Counted from the stretch's first letter, positions 24,269 to 37,552 are shown. The stretch: DNA of 64,000 nt from Diplosphaera chodatii (GCA_032358165.1 JAALGY010000033.1:2790001-2854000), one strand, 5' to 3'. Numbers and translations: made by a program. Notes: a model not told the origin generated them from the sequence alone.

Positions 24269-24850
24269 GGTGTAAACGCATCAACGCTACATCGTAGGAC
24301 AATCAGTCACATCCCAGACACGAGATGGGTGACACGAAAGGTGAACTGTGACGCTTGTAGTTGCCTGCTTCGCATCATGGCGGCCAATGAGGCAACCTAC
24401 CTGGAGGCCACAACGAGATCATAAGCCATTAGCATTCACACATTGTCTTCGTTGCGCACCAGCGTCTGCCAACCTGGCATGCGCATGGTCTCATGCAGAT
24501 CGCTGCCAAGTGCGCTGGCAAAGTTTCAGGTTCGCCTGCAGTTGCAGCTGATGCATAGCAAGTGGATCCTGAGTGTTGCAAAAGCATGATCACCTATGCT
24601 ATGCACTGCTGTATTGTTTGCAGGTATAGGTAGCATCTCCAACTCAGCATTCAGGTCCCCGCAATCCGTCCTGATAGGTGGGTTGCCGCCGTGCTGCAGC
24701 ATGCGCATGGTCATCATGCACGGTTCTTGCATCTGGCAGCGCATGCGCGAGTTTCAAAGGTGACGTGATGGCACTGGCATTGCCGCTGCTTCTGTACCTG
24801 CAGCGGGGCGAGCTACTGGTGGCAGCCGACGGTTCCACAGACGCTGGGGG
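24269..24850. promoter_or_regulatory. Shared divergent promoter region of GCN1 and ArgRS
   Basis: 582 bp separate the GCN1 start codon (minus) from the ArgRS start codon (plus). It must contain both core promoters and both 5' UTRs. I see no clear TATA box or named element. Confidence 0.6.
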
Positions 24851-27800
24851 ATGGCCGGGCGGATTGATCACGCCCTGGGCAAGCTGGACAGCCTCATCAT
24901 GGAGGCATCCTGCAGCCAGGTGCCAGCAGCCGACAACGCGACATCAGCAGCAGCATCAGCATCACCAGCAGCAGTCCGCAGCAACGGTGTCCAGGCATCT
25001 TCAGGTGGAGTTTCTGGGTGCCCTGGGCATGCAGAGCGGCATTCCCTGATTTGATGGAGCACAACAGGCAGATAACCCTTCACTGCGAGCGTGCAGATCG
25101 CGTGCCACACCTGGCCGCAGAGCTGCGGACGCTGTTCAGTGCAGCACTCGAGCAGGCTTACCCAGGCATAGGCATCCAGCCGATCATTGCACAGACAGGA
25201 AATCCAAAGTTCGGCGACTATCAGTGTAACAATGCCATGGCGCTCTTCGGCAAGCTGAAGGGCCAGGTATGTGCTCTGATTCGAAATAAAGACGAAGGCG
25301 CGGGTGCGGACATCGCAGCCACAGACTGCACATGTGCCAAGATGGCACGGTGTGATCACAAGTGATTGTCATTGTGCAGCCCAATGCCCCAAAGAACCCG
25401 CGAGCGGTGGGCGAGGCCATCCAAGCCGCGCTGCCAGCACACCCAGCAGTCAAGTCCACCAGCATCGCTGGCCCGGGCTTTGTCAATGTCATCGTCTCAG
25501 ACAGCTGGCTTGGCGAGCGCATTGATGCCATGCTAGTCCATGGCATCGGCAGCTGGGCGCCTGTACTTGCGGTAAGCTTTGGCGTCAGGTGTACATGGAC
25601 AGGAAGCACATTTCAGATTGCATGAAGGCATTGGCTGCAAATGAATGACGCTCGACTTGCATGTGACCACAGGAGCACCGAGTGGTTGTGGATTTCTCAT
25701 CCCCCAATGTTGCAAAGGAGATGCATGTTGGGCACCTGCGGTCCACCATCCTGGGCGACACAATCTGCAAAATGCTGGAGTTCTGCGGCTGTGATGTTGT
25801 GCGCTTGAATCATGTGGTGAGCGGCTGCCAGTGGAGCATGTTCATTCAGATGTTGATCGCTCATGCAGTGCACCTTGCACTTGCAGCTGTCTTGTGTGCG
25901 GCGTCAGATCAGTACTGCGTTATGCATCTGCTTGAAGCAAGTCGGCTGCATGTGGTCATGCAGGGCGACTGGGGCACACAGTTCGGCATGCTCACACAGC
26001 ACATGTCAGAGATGCGGCCGGGTGGCCTGGCTGACATTGGCCAGGAGGACATCTCCGATCTGCTGAAGCTCTACAAGTGTGCACACCTGCAGAAGGGTCC
26101 TCTCGACTGCAGAGCACTACTGCGGATGCATGGCCGTGAGTTCACGTCTTAGTAGAACGCCATGACATATGTCAACATCAGCTGTCACTACTCGGTTGCA
26201 GGGAGTCGAAGAAGCGGTTCGATGAGGACGAGGACTTCAAGAGCCGGGCGCGGGAGGCTGTGACAAAACTGCAATCTGGCGACCCAGCCTTTCTAGCCGC
26301 CTGGAAGTTGCTGTGCGAAATCAGCCGCAAGGTGCACGTCCACCCTGTATGATGCAGGCTGGGTCTGTTGGCAGATGTGCCGAGCGAATGCCATTGCTGG
26401 GCCTGCATTGCAGACAGTGCGGACCTGCTGCATGGCTGCAGGACTTTGAAAAGATATACACCAGGCTGAAGATCCACGGGCTGACGGAGCGCGGGGAGAG
26501 CTTCTACAACCCCATGCTGCAAGACGTGGTCGCAGACCTTGTGGACCGCAGAATTGCAACAGACAGCAATGGCGCCACCTGCATCTTCATCGAGGTGGAA
26601 CCATGCGCACCGCATGCTGGCGGGCCGGATGTCCTGTGCAGGCGGTGTGGTTGACTGACCACCAATGTCCTCTGTAGAATCACACGCAGCATCCGCAAGA
26701 ATGTACTCTTGTGCAGGGGGAGCAAGCACCATTGATGATCCGCAAGTCGGACGGCGGCTTTGGCTATGGCACGACTGACATGGCAGCCATCACGCACCGC
26801 ATTCGCACTGAGAAGGCAGACTGGGTGATCTACGTCACGGATGAGGGCCAGGCCGGTCACTTCAAGCTGGTACGCGATGCAAAAGACCAGAGTGTTTGCA
26901 GTCCTGCATCTTTACAATGCGTGGAGCTGTTGTGGCTGCAGTGCAGTACACTCACAATCGTGGACTGTGCAGGTCTTTGCTGCGGCGCGGATTGCAGGCA
27001 TCCTGCCGGCAGACCCATCCGAGCACCCACGCGTCAGCCATGTCGGCTTTGGCCTCGTGCTGGGCGAGGACGGCAAACGCTTCCGGACACGCGCATCCGA
27101 GGTCAGCAGACCGCACACGGACATGTGCTACTTGTGATGGTCAGCGGCCCGCACGGACGAAACCCACTTGTGATGGCAGCTGTTGCCACATTTCGTCATT
27201 TCGTCTGCTTGACTGCCCACCATTACTCGTGGGATTACAGCTGTGCGGGTTGGTTGCGAATGTGGCGCACCTTCTGGCTTCAAACAGGTCGTGCGGCTGG
27301 TGGACCTCCTGGATGAGGCCAAGGCACGGTGTCAGGAGACTATCAAGGAACGCCGCACCGAGCGCAACGAGCCCATCTCCGACGAGGTGCGAACCTAAAG
27401 CACCAGGTCTTCGCTCATGATGATGCTCGTCCGTAGTGCAGCATAGGGAATGTGACTGTGGATCAGGATCTTGCTGTACAGCAACAGCCCTGCATTTGCA
27501 TCTGCTACCTAATATATTCAGCAGACACCATCGTGTCAATTCCATGCGGAGAAGTCAGCTCCACTCTGCCTGCTGCTTGCCAACAGGAGCTTGAGGAAGC
27601 GTCCAACGCAATGGGCTACGGCGCAGTGAAGTATGCAGACCTGAAGAACCAGCGGCTCACAAACTACAAATTCAACTTCGACCAGATGCTGAACCTGACG
27701 GGCAACACCGCGGTGTACCTGCTGTATGCGCACGCCCGCATTGCCGGCATCATCCGCAAGTCCAGCAAAGACATCAATGGTGGGTGTCTCACGCAAGCAT

Positions 27801-28375
27801 GTGGCTAGGCTGGGCCTGCAGACGCACCACACCTGCAACTAATTCGTCGATGCACCTTGGCACACCAGCTTTGTGTGGTGATTTGCACGTTGTACTACGG
27901 AACTGCTGCCAGGACTTCCACCCTGTGCCATCGTATACTCACCCATGCAGAGCTGGCGCGGGCAAGCACGATCCAGCTGACGCACGAGTCGGAGCGGCCG
28001 CTGGCGCTGCACATCGTGCGCTTCCCGGAGGTGCTGGAGGTCGCGATCTCGGAGCTGGCGCCCCACCGCCTCACTGAATACCTGTACGAGCTGTCCGAGG
28101 TCTTCAACTCGTTCTACAGGGACTGCAAGGTATGCCACATTTGCATGCCGAACCCACGAATGTGCCGACTACCGCACTGTCCCATGCTGCTGCCTCGGTG
28201 TGTGCATGTTGTTCCTGGTTCATCGCAGCGCTGCATTGTTGCTGAGGTATTGCACGGATTGTAGGTGGTGGACTCGCCAGAGGAGGACAGCCGATTGCTG
28301 CTATGCGAAGCAACAGCAGTCGTGATGCGCCAGTGTTTTTCGCTTCTCGGCATCACACCGCTATACCGGATCTAG
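24851..28375 (+). CDS. RARS: Arginyl-tRNA synthetase, cytosolic type (class I)
   Basis: Charges tRNA-Arg with arginine using ATP. Thirteen exons, all in phase: 24851-24986, 25097-25266, 25380-25571, 25673-25816, 25964-26076, 26202-26331, 26442-26594, 26717-26869, 26973-27101, 27288-27386, 27587-27779, 27951-28129 and 28265-28375, giving 633 residues. The N-terminal tRNA-binding domain shows [20 protein letters not shown]. The HIGH signature is HVGH in [30 protein letters not shown] and [15 protein letters not shown] follow. The KMSKS loop is degenerate ([15 protein letters not shown]), as is normal for eukaryotic ArgRS. The anticodon-binding DALR domain ends LGITPLYRI. The first 45 residues are a Ser/Ala-rich extension without a clear match and may be a short targeting or tethering segment. 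Plants often use one ArgRS in several compartments, so dual targeting is possible. It is divergent from GCN1. Confidence 0.95.
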
Positions 28376-28679
28376 CTATGCTAATGCTGAGGCACCCACA
28401 TTCAATTTAGGCAGCATCGACAGGAGATAGATGCCCTAGATCAGAGTCTTAGACCTAGCTTCCGATACTGGGTGATCCAAAACGGCTGACAAGATTACAA
28501 AGCTGACAAGGAGGCAGCAGCACTTCCGCTACTCATCGTTGCCCTGCTTGATACAACCAAGATTGGCGATAGCGGCATACGGCAACTAATTGAATAGGGT
28601 CAACTAGATGCTGAGGTTTTTGGTGTCAAGCAATGCTGCATCTGCAGTGGCTTAGGCTGGTCACATCCTCTGTGTTATA
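28376..28679. other. Convergent intergenic region between ArgRS and threonine deaminase
   Basis: 304 bp, noticeably less GC-rich than the flanking exons and without an open frame of interest. It holds both 3' UTRs. Confidence 0.5.
28495..28499 (-). terminator. Candidate TGTAA polyadenylation signal of threonine deaminase
   Basis: Reads TGTAA on the minus strand, 181 nt past the threonine deaminase stop codon. Five bases only. Confidence 0.35.
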
Positions 28680-31600
28680 TCACTGTATGAACATCTCGAA
28701 GATGCTCTGCGCATCCTCCGGCAGCGGCTCGAAGGCATAGTCAGGTCCCAGGGCAGTGACTGCCTCTGTGAAGCGGTGCTCATCCGCCGCTGGGAGCTGT
28801 AGTTGAACCACAATAGGTGCATCAGGATGATCAAGCAACACCATTTCACTTCTCCTGTGTGTGTGTGTGCAAGAGGCAATATCTGCGGGCAAACGGAAAG
28901 CAAAGAGTGGAGCACCTGCAGGCCCAGCAGGATGGTGGAGGCACGGTTGCCAGATTGCCTGTAGTGGAACAGGGAGATGTTCCACACCGGGTTTAGCACC
29001 CGCAGGAACTTGACCAGCGCCCCTGACCGCTCCGGGAACTCCACCTGCAGGACACTGCCTCCTTCACTTCAGTCCATGATAGCGCCTTGCCTGCACGATG
29101 TGATCGCTAGGCCCAGGCACGCGGTGCGAGTGGCACATGGTGGCCATGGGAACATGCGGCGCACCTGGAAGATGCGCTCGTCGGGCAGCTCGCCGGTGTA
29201 GCTGCGCGCCCTCCCGCCCACCAGATGACGCAAATGCACCTGCAGCGTGGCTGGGGAAGCTGAGCGTGGCACCGTCCCATCATACAATTGGTGTGCACGA
29301 CATCCTCAATCGTCAGGAATCGAGGAACCGGTTGCATGGTTGCACTCCAGGCAACAGCCGGGCCTGTGCATGTACACGGTGGCAGGAGTCGCAATTCAAT
29401 GCACACCTGGGCTGCCTCGATGCTGGACAGGTCCCGAGTGGCAAAGCCGCGCGCCTCCATCCGCCGCATCAAGCCCGCCAACTCCTCGTCGGCGCTGATG
29501 CCAATGGAGAACAGGATGTGCGCAACTCTGCCCGCTGAGTACCTGTTACGAAACACAGCGCAGGCGCTTGATCAGGAGGTGTGTTGAAGCATCTGGCTCA
29601 GGAGTGTGCAGCCGACGACGAAATGTGGCAGCGGAAGGTGTCGGTGCCAGGACGACACCTGTACTTGAACTCGGTGATGGGGATGCCTGTATCTGCGAGT
29701 GCGGTCTCAATGAAGTCCAAGAATGCTCCCCTCGCCTGCACACCCAGAGGTGCACGTTGTAACATCGGGTGTACGACTCACAGTGCGATGGCCTGCTGGA
29801 CAGCAATCGCCGGCCAGGCTCATGCAGACAAAGGGCACCCCAAGGGCAGGAGGGGTGCGCCGGCCACCTCGGGGATGGTGGTGGCCAGCATGGCCTCCCG
29901 GCGCGCGCCGACCTGGGCCAGCTCCGACACCAGCCGCAGCCGGTCGAAGTTCATGTTGGCGCCGCTGGTGACCGCCACCACCGTCTCACCCTGCGCACCA
30001 GGAGCCATGTTTTGGATCTACTGCACCCCACATGCGAGCACACAGAGACCCCTTGGCCTTGCAACCAGGATACACAGTCGGTTGCAGTGTCGCAGTGGTG
30101 CTGCCGGAAACACAGACCCAAGGCAAGCATGCGACTTGCAACACCACCCTGCAGTGACGTGCCCACCTTGCAGTCATGCCGCTGCAGGTAGGCGCGGGCG
30201 CCAGCGACTGCCAGCGCCCCCGCAGGCTCGAGCACAGTGCGTGTCTCGGCGTACACGTCACGGATGGCGCCGCTGATGGCCGCATTGTTGACCAGAACAA
30301 TGCCTTCCACCAGCTCCCTGCACACCCGGAATGTCTCCTGCCCCACCTGCAGCCACTGGTCAGCATTGCGTTTCCGAGCCGAGGGGTGCGACCTGCACGT
30401 TGTAGAATAGCAGTCAGCTTGCAACCGCCCGGACACTGCTGAGTGCAAGCACACTGATTCCCGCACCGTCTTCACGGCGACACCATCAGCAAAGGCGTCG
30501 ACCTTGGCCAGCGTGGTGCGCCGGCCGCGCGCCAGCGAGATGGCCATGGCATTGGCACCTTTCAACAGCAAAACAGCTGTCAGCAGAGCGTACCGCACAG
30601 TACGATCAGCTAGCGACATGCTGAGGCCTCACTTGTCAGCGATTCACTATGTTGTGAAACCAGAACAGATGGCTGCAAGGCATGCCAGGCACCTGTGGGC
30701 TCTACGCCAATGATCTTGATGTCAGGGCGGATCCACTTGACATATGCTGCAATGCCGGCAATCAGCCCGCCGCCTCCAACAGGCACAAAGATCGCTGACA
30801 CTGCCGCTGGGTCGTGCACCTGTTACACAGGCCTGCACTGTCAGCAAATCATGCACACGACATAAGTCCATGCAGATTGGCACTGAAATTGTCGCAAGTG
30901 ATGTCCGTGCGGATGGGTGAGGCCCACATACCTGGCTCAGGATCTCCATCCCGACGGTGGCCTGGCCCGCAATGGTGTACGGGTCATCATATGGTGCGAT
31001 GAACACCCGTCCTTCAGTCTGCGCACGCTCCTGCAGAGTCATCAAGCAGGTCAACAGCCAAAGTGACATGCCACATGAGACATCCAGCAACACTCCGCCT
31101 GCACAGCATTGCCGTAAAGCAGACGGGTTCGCCTCGGCTTCACTTGGCAACCCCCGACTGCAGACAGTGGCACCAGTCGCTCACCCAGGCATACGTCTGG
31201 GTCTCCGTGTACGACTCGCCGACCAGCTGCACGGTGCCGCCGAGGCGGCGCACCGAGTCTATCTTGATCTGTGGCGTCGTGAGCGGCATGCAGATCAGGG
31301 CCTCGCAGCCCTGCAGTGGGCGGCAACCAGACGATCCTCAAATGAAGTTGCCCAAGACAAGGTATTGTCCCGACACAGTCACCTGTGGGCCCTGAGTTCT
31401 TACAGTGATGAGTGAGAGGCAGTCAGCGCGGAGCAGCACTGCTCACCAAGTGGCTGGCTGCCAGAGCAACACCCTGTGCATGGTTGCCAGCTGAGGACGT
31501 AATGACGCCGCGCGCAAGCTCCTCGGGTGTGAGCTGCGCCATCTTATTGAATGCTCCACGCAGCTTGAATGAGAACACCTGCGCAGGGGCGCAAGCTGGA

Positions 31601-32460
31601 TGCCATGCTGTGCAGTTGGTAAGACTTTCTGCACTAGGCATCTTGACGGCTACATACCTGCTGCATGTCTTCACGCTTCAGCAGCACCGTGTTGCCAAGC
31701 TGTGCAGACATTTGCTTCGCCTCTTCCAGCGGCGTCTGCACCTGCGGATGCAGAAGCACGCCATCTGCTGTGTGGTCAGGACACATCCTGTGCACCAGCA
31801 CTGCAGGTCGACCACATGCGATAGCCAGGCACAGGAAGCGTTGGCCTCTCACCGCGACTTCATATACCCTAGCCCGCAAGATCTGCCGCAAGTAGTCACT
31901 GGCAGCCGTTGCTGAAGTGGCCCAATTGATGGCTGTACAGCCACTGGGGCCCTGCAACAGCACATGCAGCCCGTAGCAACTGGAGCAATCTGTGGTATCT
32001 GTACGGACTGAAGGTTACAGTACGCATGTAGCGTGCTCACCTGACACTCTGGCCGTGTGCACCCGCTGCATCGGAATGGCGTTGTGGGCTCAGCTGCTGT
32101 CGCATGCCGTTCCACGGGAGTCAGCTCCCCAGGTTCGCAATGGAATGCCTCCGGCACCCACTCATGCTCCCCCGCCAGAAGATAGGCGCCGTTTCCGGGT
32201 GCAGACTCAACATTTGCCTCTGGGGAAGGCAACCGTGCAGCAGCGCCTTCGGTTTGCTGTTCTGTGGCGGCTGATGCTGACAGTGCGCTGCGGACACTTC
32301 TGGCGCAGTCGCCGCACAGGAAGCTGCGAGGCTGGCTGTTGACCGCGTCGCTGCAGGGTCGGGAGCTGGGCAGCTGTGGTCTGGACACCGCTTCTGCGGC
32401 ATGCGCTGATGGCCGGGTTGGTCGGTGACCAACACCGGGTGCAGCCACCAGCAATGTCAT
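28680..32460 (-). CDS. OMR1: Threonine deaminase (biosynthetic L-threonine ammonia-lyase), plastid
   Basis: Pyridoxal-phosphate enzyme that converts threonine to 2-oxobutanoate and ammonia, the first committed step to isoleucine. The sequence shows a Ser/Ala/Arg-rich N-terminus from the ATG at 32460 (transit peptide), then RARVYEVA and [20 protein letters not shown]. The PLP lysine is in [12 protein letters not shown], followed by [50 protein letters not shown], the phosphate loop [10 protein letters not shown], and [20 protein letters not shown]. The C-terminal part carries regulatory ACT-like domains ([28 protein letters not shown]) and ends [12 protein letters not shown]. Two such domains are typical of plant and biosynthetic bacterial enzymes inhibited by isoleucine. 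An in-frame TTG lies upstream of the chosen ATG and was not used. There are about a dozen exons, and their order matches the family throughout. Confidence 0.92.
28856..28869. repeat. Short (TG)7 microsatellite in a threonine deaminase intron
   Basis: Seven TG dinucleotides between the last two coding exons of threonine deaminase. Confidence 0.7.
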
Positions 32461-33034
32461 GCGACACAAAACAGACCGCAAAGCTCAGCAGCACGTTCGG
32501 TCAGCGCAAAGCCTCATGTTCACCAGGTGGTGGTCGGGATGCCTGCAGAATGGTGCCTTCCTGGGAGTGGAATTGTCAGGAAGCCCCCGGCATACCGATG
32601 GCAGGACAGTGGTCACCGCACAATGATGCTTGCAAGAGACTGCTGAGCGTTGTTCTAAAGGTCGCAGCGGTGTTACAGGATCTGAGATCAAGCCGCCGTC
32701 TGCCGCCAATGCAGCTGGCGGTGATGAGGAAGGTGCGAGGTTTACATGACTTCAGCATCACCCAGCCCTACGGATGAGGACGTCTCGCACCGGCAACTCT
32801 GCTTTACAGTCTGTGCGTTGTGCTGCTGCCTTGACCTTCTCTGCAGAGCCGCAGGGCATGATGGTACAACTGCATGATGAACCGCAAGCACATATGAGCG
32901 CCCGCACCCGGGCAGCAAGCTGATCTATCGGCTGGTATTTGAGTACAGAGGACTGACACAAGTGCAGCTGACGTCCGACAACTCTACTGACGCAAGTGCC
33001 GAGTGTGGTGACCACCAGATGTGGGCACGCCCGC
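32461..33034. promoter_or_regulatory. Threonine deaminase promoter and 3' UTR of the HA-domain gene
   Basis: 574 bp between two minus-strand genes. No conserved coding motif is visible. Minus-strand TGTAA motifs at 32742-32746 and 32673-32677 suit the 3' end of the upstream HA-domain gene. Confidence 0.4.
32742..32746 (-). terminator. Candidate TGTAA polyadenylation signal of the HA-domain gene
   Basis: Reads TGTAA on the minus strand, 289 nt beyond the stop at 33035. A second copy lies at 32673-32677. Confidence 0.3.
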
Positions 33035-36000
33035 TTAAGCCTGCTGTGCCAGCGGCCTGCGGGGAGGTGTGGCCTTGCGCCGCGCCGCCGGTCGGCCGGA
33101 GCTCGAGGCGCCGTGGGTCCCGCCTCTTGCTGTCGCTGATGATGATGCTGATGCTGTCGACGCTGCCGGTGCTGTGGCTGCAGCCGGCGAAGCCACCTCG
33201 GCGCTGAGCACCGCACCCAGCGCCCGCAGCTGCGCCTGCCTTGTTGCCGGCAGCAGGCCGCCCCGCCACAGAGCCATCTGATGCGCCAGCCAGTCCGCCA
33301 GCACCCCGATGTCGCTGGGCACCTGCGCGCACACATCCATCACACTCGATATGTGCACCATGGGTGTACTGCTTGGTGAGATCGATGCAAGATGTGTGGC
33401 GTGGCGCGCTAGCAGGTGCGGAGGCAGCATGTGGTATGGTGGTTGACCTGGCAGTGGCCGTGGCGGCGAGCAAAGGCGACGAGGTGCGCAAAGCACACGG
33501 CCCAGCGCGACTCGGACGCCGTCAGCGGGCGCTGCCACCGCACACACAGCCGTTCAAGCAGCTCCACCTGCTTTGGCGTCAGCAGCCCTGCAGCAGGCAA
33601 GGAACATGGCTGCTGCAAGCCCATGTGATGGCAGACGTGCAGCGCACCAGCGACATGCACCCACAGGCAAAAAGCTAGTCTGGCTTGACGCAGTGCACAT
33701 CAAGCCTGAAGTTCAGGGCGGGACGCAGGTCGAGGTGCAAAGCGCCTCACCAAGGGCATGCAGGCCCTTCTGGTGCGACAGCCACTCCCGCAGCGCGGCA
33801 GCAGGCAGAGCGGGGCGGGGCACTGGGAAGGCTGTGGCCGAGTTTGCGAGGGCTGCATGTGCAAGCCGCTCGTACTGGGCAGCCCATAGGCTGGGCCGCA
33901 TCGCAACGACCTGGTCTGACAGCATCCATGTGATGCCTGCATCACAAAACCCAGAGGACCTCAGCAGCTAGGCCAACCACCGCTGTGCTCACATTTCGGA
34001 CATCGTGGACATCAAATAGACATCCGTCTCAACAATCTGATGGGACAGGTGGGATGCGTGCTAAATGCCATGCAGAAGGTAAGCCTCACCCAGCATGCTG
34101 AGGTAGCGGAACTGGGCGCTGCCGAGGCGCCGCTGCTCGACCAGCACCTTCTGGGTCAGCACCCATCGGCGCACCGCTACGGGGCTGGGCTGCCGGAAGA
34201 CTGCCCGCTGCTGCGCCTGCACGGTGCCGTGTGGCACACCCTGTCGCAGTTGCAAGGCCCTGTCTTTCGCAGCAGCGAGCGGCCATCCCGATGCTGTGCC
34301 GCTGCTGCCGCTCCGCCCGCTCTGCTGCCGCTGGTGGTCCCGGTGGGTGGGCCAGGGTGGGGGCGGCACAGCCGCGCAGCAGCCGCCGGTGACGAAGTGC
34401 GCCGCGGCGTGCGCGTCTGCGAGCCACTCGGCGGGCGTGGTGACGTCCATGTCCACCCCCGCCAGCAGCAGCATGGCCAGGCGCTCCTGCGGCAGCCTGC
34501 GCAGTGCCCACATGCTCTTGAGTCAGCCACATTGGACCCAGGGCATCTGCTGCCACCACAGCGCCCTCCGATAAGTTCTCACCGAGCAAGCACAACACAT
34601 GCAGTGGCAGCTCGAATATTAAGGGCTTAACCAAGGTGTACGCACTGTCATGCACCAGCAAGTTCAGCCAACATATTTCATCGCGCATTTGTATCACCTG
34701 TTGTAGCGCCAGAGCCAGCGCTGCTTGGCCAGCCAGTAGCCGGTGCCAGGCTCCAGCTTCACCATCCGCAGCGCCGCACGCCTCTGCGCAACCACCTCCG
34801 CAGTCGTCAGCGCCCCCGCGCCCCCCGACCGCTGGAGCAGTGGTCGCCCCACCTTGCGAGGCGGCACCTGAGCGAATCGAGAAACACAGGTGGTCACTGT
34901 TGCTGAGGCTCAACTGCAACACGTGCAACGACCCGACTTGGCAACCACTGCTCAACTAAGCACATCAGAGAAGCTTCCTGCTCACCGGCGGCTGTTCACG
35001 CTTGTGCTGCTGCAGAAGTGCTGAGATGCCTGGACGGGGCGGCGGCCGCCCACACAGCAGGTCCTCGAACTGGAACGGCTCCAGCTCCTGCATCATTCCA
35101 CAAAACTAGTCGGACACACCATTGGCAGCCAGCGGCATGGCTGAAGAATCCTTGCAGCCATGTGCAGCTGACACCAGCGGCCATGGGTGCACTGATGCTG
35201 GCTCACCTGCTCCGCTGTGGCGGCCGTCACGGTCGCAACGTCGTTCGGCCGCGTGCGGCGGGTGCGCTCCACCAGGAACATCACTCGCCCCATCCGTGAC
35301 ATCCACCGCCGGTCCTCCTGTCGGCAATCCTGCAGCAGTCGAGCACACCTCACGTGAGCCTGAAGGATTGATCCACACAGACTCCCACGCAGGTCTACGG
35401 CATTCGACCAACTGCAGGCTGTCTGCCGTGTCCGCAGTCCAGTTGTCATTGTCATCGTGGATGAGTGAACATACCTCAGGCTGCCACTGCATGCCGATGG
35501 CGTTGAGGCGGTGCTCTGCCACGGGCTGCAGCAGGCCGCGGTGCCGCAGCTCCCGCTGCAGCTGCACCCAGAGCGCCAGCTCCCGTGCGGTGCGCCCGCC
35601 GCGCGCGCCCCAGTCCGCCCCGCACCTGTGCAACACACACGCAAGCATTCCTCACACGCTCAACTGAAATAAAGTACACAACATGAATGGGTTGCAATGG
35701 CCTGTGTCTGCGCCAGGCAGGTCTGTACATCAGACAGGCAAGCAGCGGACCAGCCGACGCTGTGGCTGAGGTTGGAGGCGTCATCGTCGGCCTCCAGCCA
35801 CAGCAGCCAGTCAAGCAGCTGATCGAAGTGCATCTCCCAGTCGTCCGTGATCTGCGCGACCTCGCCAAACTCGAAGCCCAGCCCCTCCAGAATCTGCAGC
35901 GATTGAACATTATATAAGGGTGAGAGGCCGCTTCACCACAGCAGCGCAAGGTCCTGTTGCCGACTGCAGATGACTGACGATGAGCGTGGGCTGAAGCACC

Positions 36001-37552
36001 TGTTGCCGCTCGAGCGACATGCTGCCCTGAGCACGCGAAACTCGCATGCGCTGCATCCAGGGTGCCAGCTCTGGCATGTCCTCCCAGTCCTGCAGCAGCA
36101 GCATTTGTTGCATTGCAGCAGGACATTGCAAGCCTCGATGCTTGCTGCAGACTTGCAACAGCACAGAACTGAACGTGTATACTGAGTTTTCTGCGGCTAT
36201 GTCCACAGCAGGCCTTCACGCAGTAGAGTGACGACAAACCTCGGGAACAATGACATGGCCATAGCGAAAGCGGAAAGCTGCCAGGCTGACGACGCGGCGG
36301 TCAAAGCGGTCGTTGTGCGATGGCTTGCACAGCAGCACCTGCGGCAGGTCCATCAACAGCTGCGCCACCTCCCCTGCAGGAGACGTCAGTGCATGTCAGG
36401 CGGTCACATGCCCAACCGAGCACAGACCTTGCCCAGACCGCTACCAGACACACGACATAACCATGACACTGCCAGCCACATGAACCTTGCAACTGGCATC
36501 TTGGGACCAGCACTGGGTTCTAGGACGTTGGCAACCATGTGGATGTGGGCACCTTTCGTGAGGCTGCACTCGTTGATGAGGTGGTCGGTGACGCTGTGCA
36601 CGTTCCGCTCCACGCGGGAGCGGCGGCGGCGGTCGATGAGCGGCCTGCCAGCCGGCGTGACCCGCCACACGACCGCTGCCTGGACTGTCGCATCCACCCT
36701 GTCATGCGGCACGCCCAGCTCTGCCAGAAACTGCTCCAGGCTGCCGTCCTGCACATGCATCAGGTCCTGGTAACAACAATCCATGCTGCTGCAATGCGGG
36801 TCATAGTGACAGCTGCTTGGCGCCGCCGATGGAAATGAACATGGCATTGCGGATATGCATGTAGAGAGGCTGACCTCCCAGGGGTCTGGCTGCGTGCTGC
36901 GGAGGCGGATGCGCTGCTTCTTCTCCAGCGGCCGGTTCTCCACGGTCAGGTGCGGGAAGATCTCCTCGCCCCAGCCATCGCCGCGGCGCTCGAAGCGGAA
37001 GATGAGCTCCGTGGCCGGCACGCCGCCGCCGCCGCCACCATCCCCGTCGCCACTCTCCGCGCCCAGGTCGTCTCCCCCGCTCAGCAGCTCAGCAGCGTCC
37101 AAGCCGGCTGCCAGCTCACCCGCCGCCCGTGCGCTGCTGGCCGTGCTGCCGGGAGCTGCTGATGGTGCGATGTTCGCCGATGCCATTGGCGTGTGGTCCA
37201 CCTGCTCCAAGTCCTCGAACAGGTCCTCGATGCTGGCTGCTGACCCCTGCCGCCGCCACGGCTCCTGCACGCTGTGCAGCGGCTCGGCCGGCAGCGAAGG
37301 CGCACGCTCTTCAGCCGGCGGATGCGCGACGCTCCTGCGCCGTGCAACTGTGTGCTGCGGCTGCACGCGTTGTGCGTGCTGCTGCTGCGCCTGCTGCTGT
37401 GGGTGAACTTGCTGCTGTGCTGCCTGCCGCAGTTGGGGCTGCGGCGGGGGCAGCTGCACGTGAGGGTGCCGCTGGTTCGGTGCTGCGTATCGCCGCACCT
37501 GCTGCTGCAGCTTGGCGGCTGTCAGGTGCGGCGCCGGCGCCGAGGCGGCCAT
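33035..37552 (-). CDS. Helicase-associated (HA) domain repeat protein, probably organellar
   Basis: Multi-exon gene. The start ATG at 37552 opens a basic, Gln/Pro-rich N-terminus (AAKLQQQVRRYAAPNQRHPH) consistent with an organelle transit peptide. Next come an acidic segment (SIEDLFEDLEQVD) and a conserved-looking stretch (ELIFRFERRGDGWGEEIFPH). A helical region, GVPHDRVDATVQAAVVWRV and VAQLLMDLPQVLLCK, faintly recalls mTERF motifs (weak). After this are degenerate copies of the helicase-associated domain (Pfam HA family): FDRRVVSLAAFRFRYGHVIV with LAPWMQRMR; DDWEMHFDQLLDWL with LALWVQLQRELRHRG; and the best copy at the C-terminus, FAHLVAFARRHGHCQVPSD with LADWLAHQMALWRGG. There is no helicase motor (no Walker A or DEAD box) in the gene. 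Algal genomes carry many stand-alone HA proteins of unknown role; nucleic-acid binding is presumed. Confidence 0.65.
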
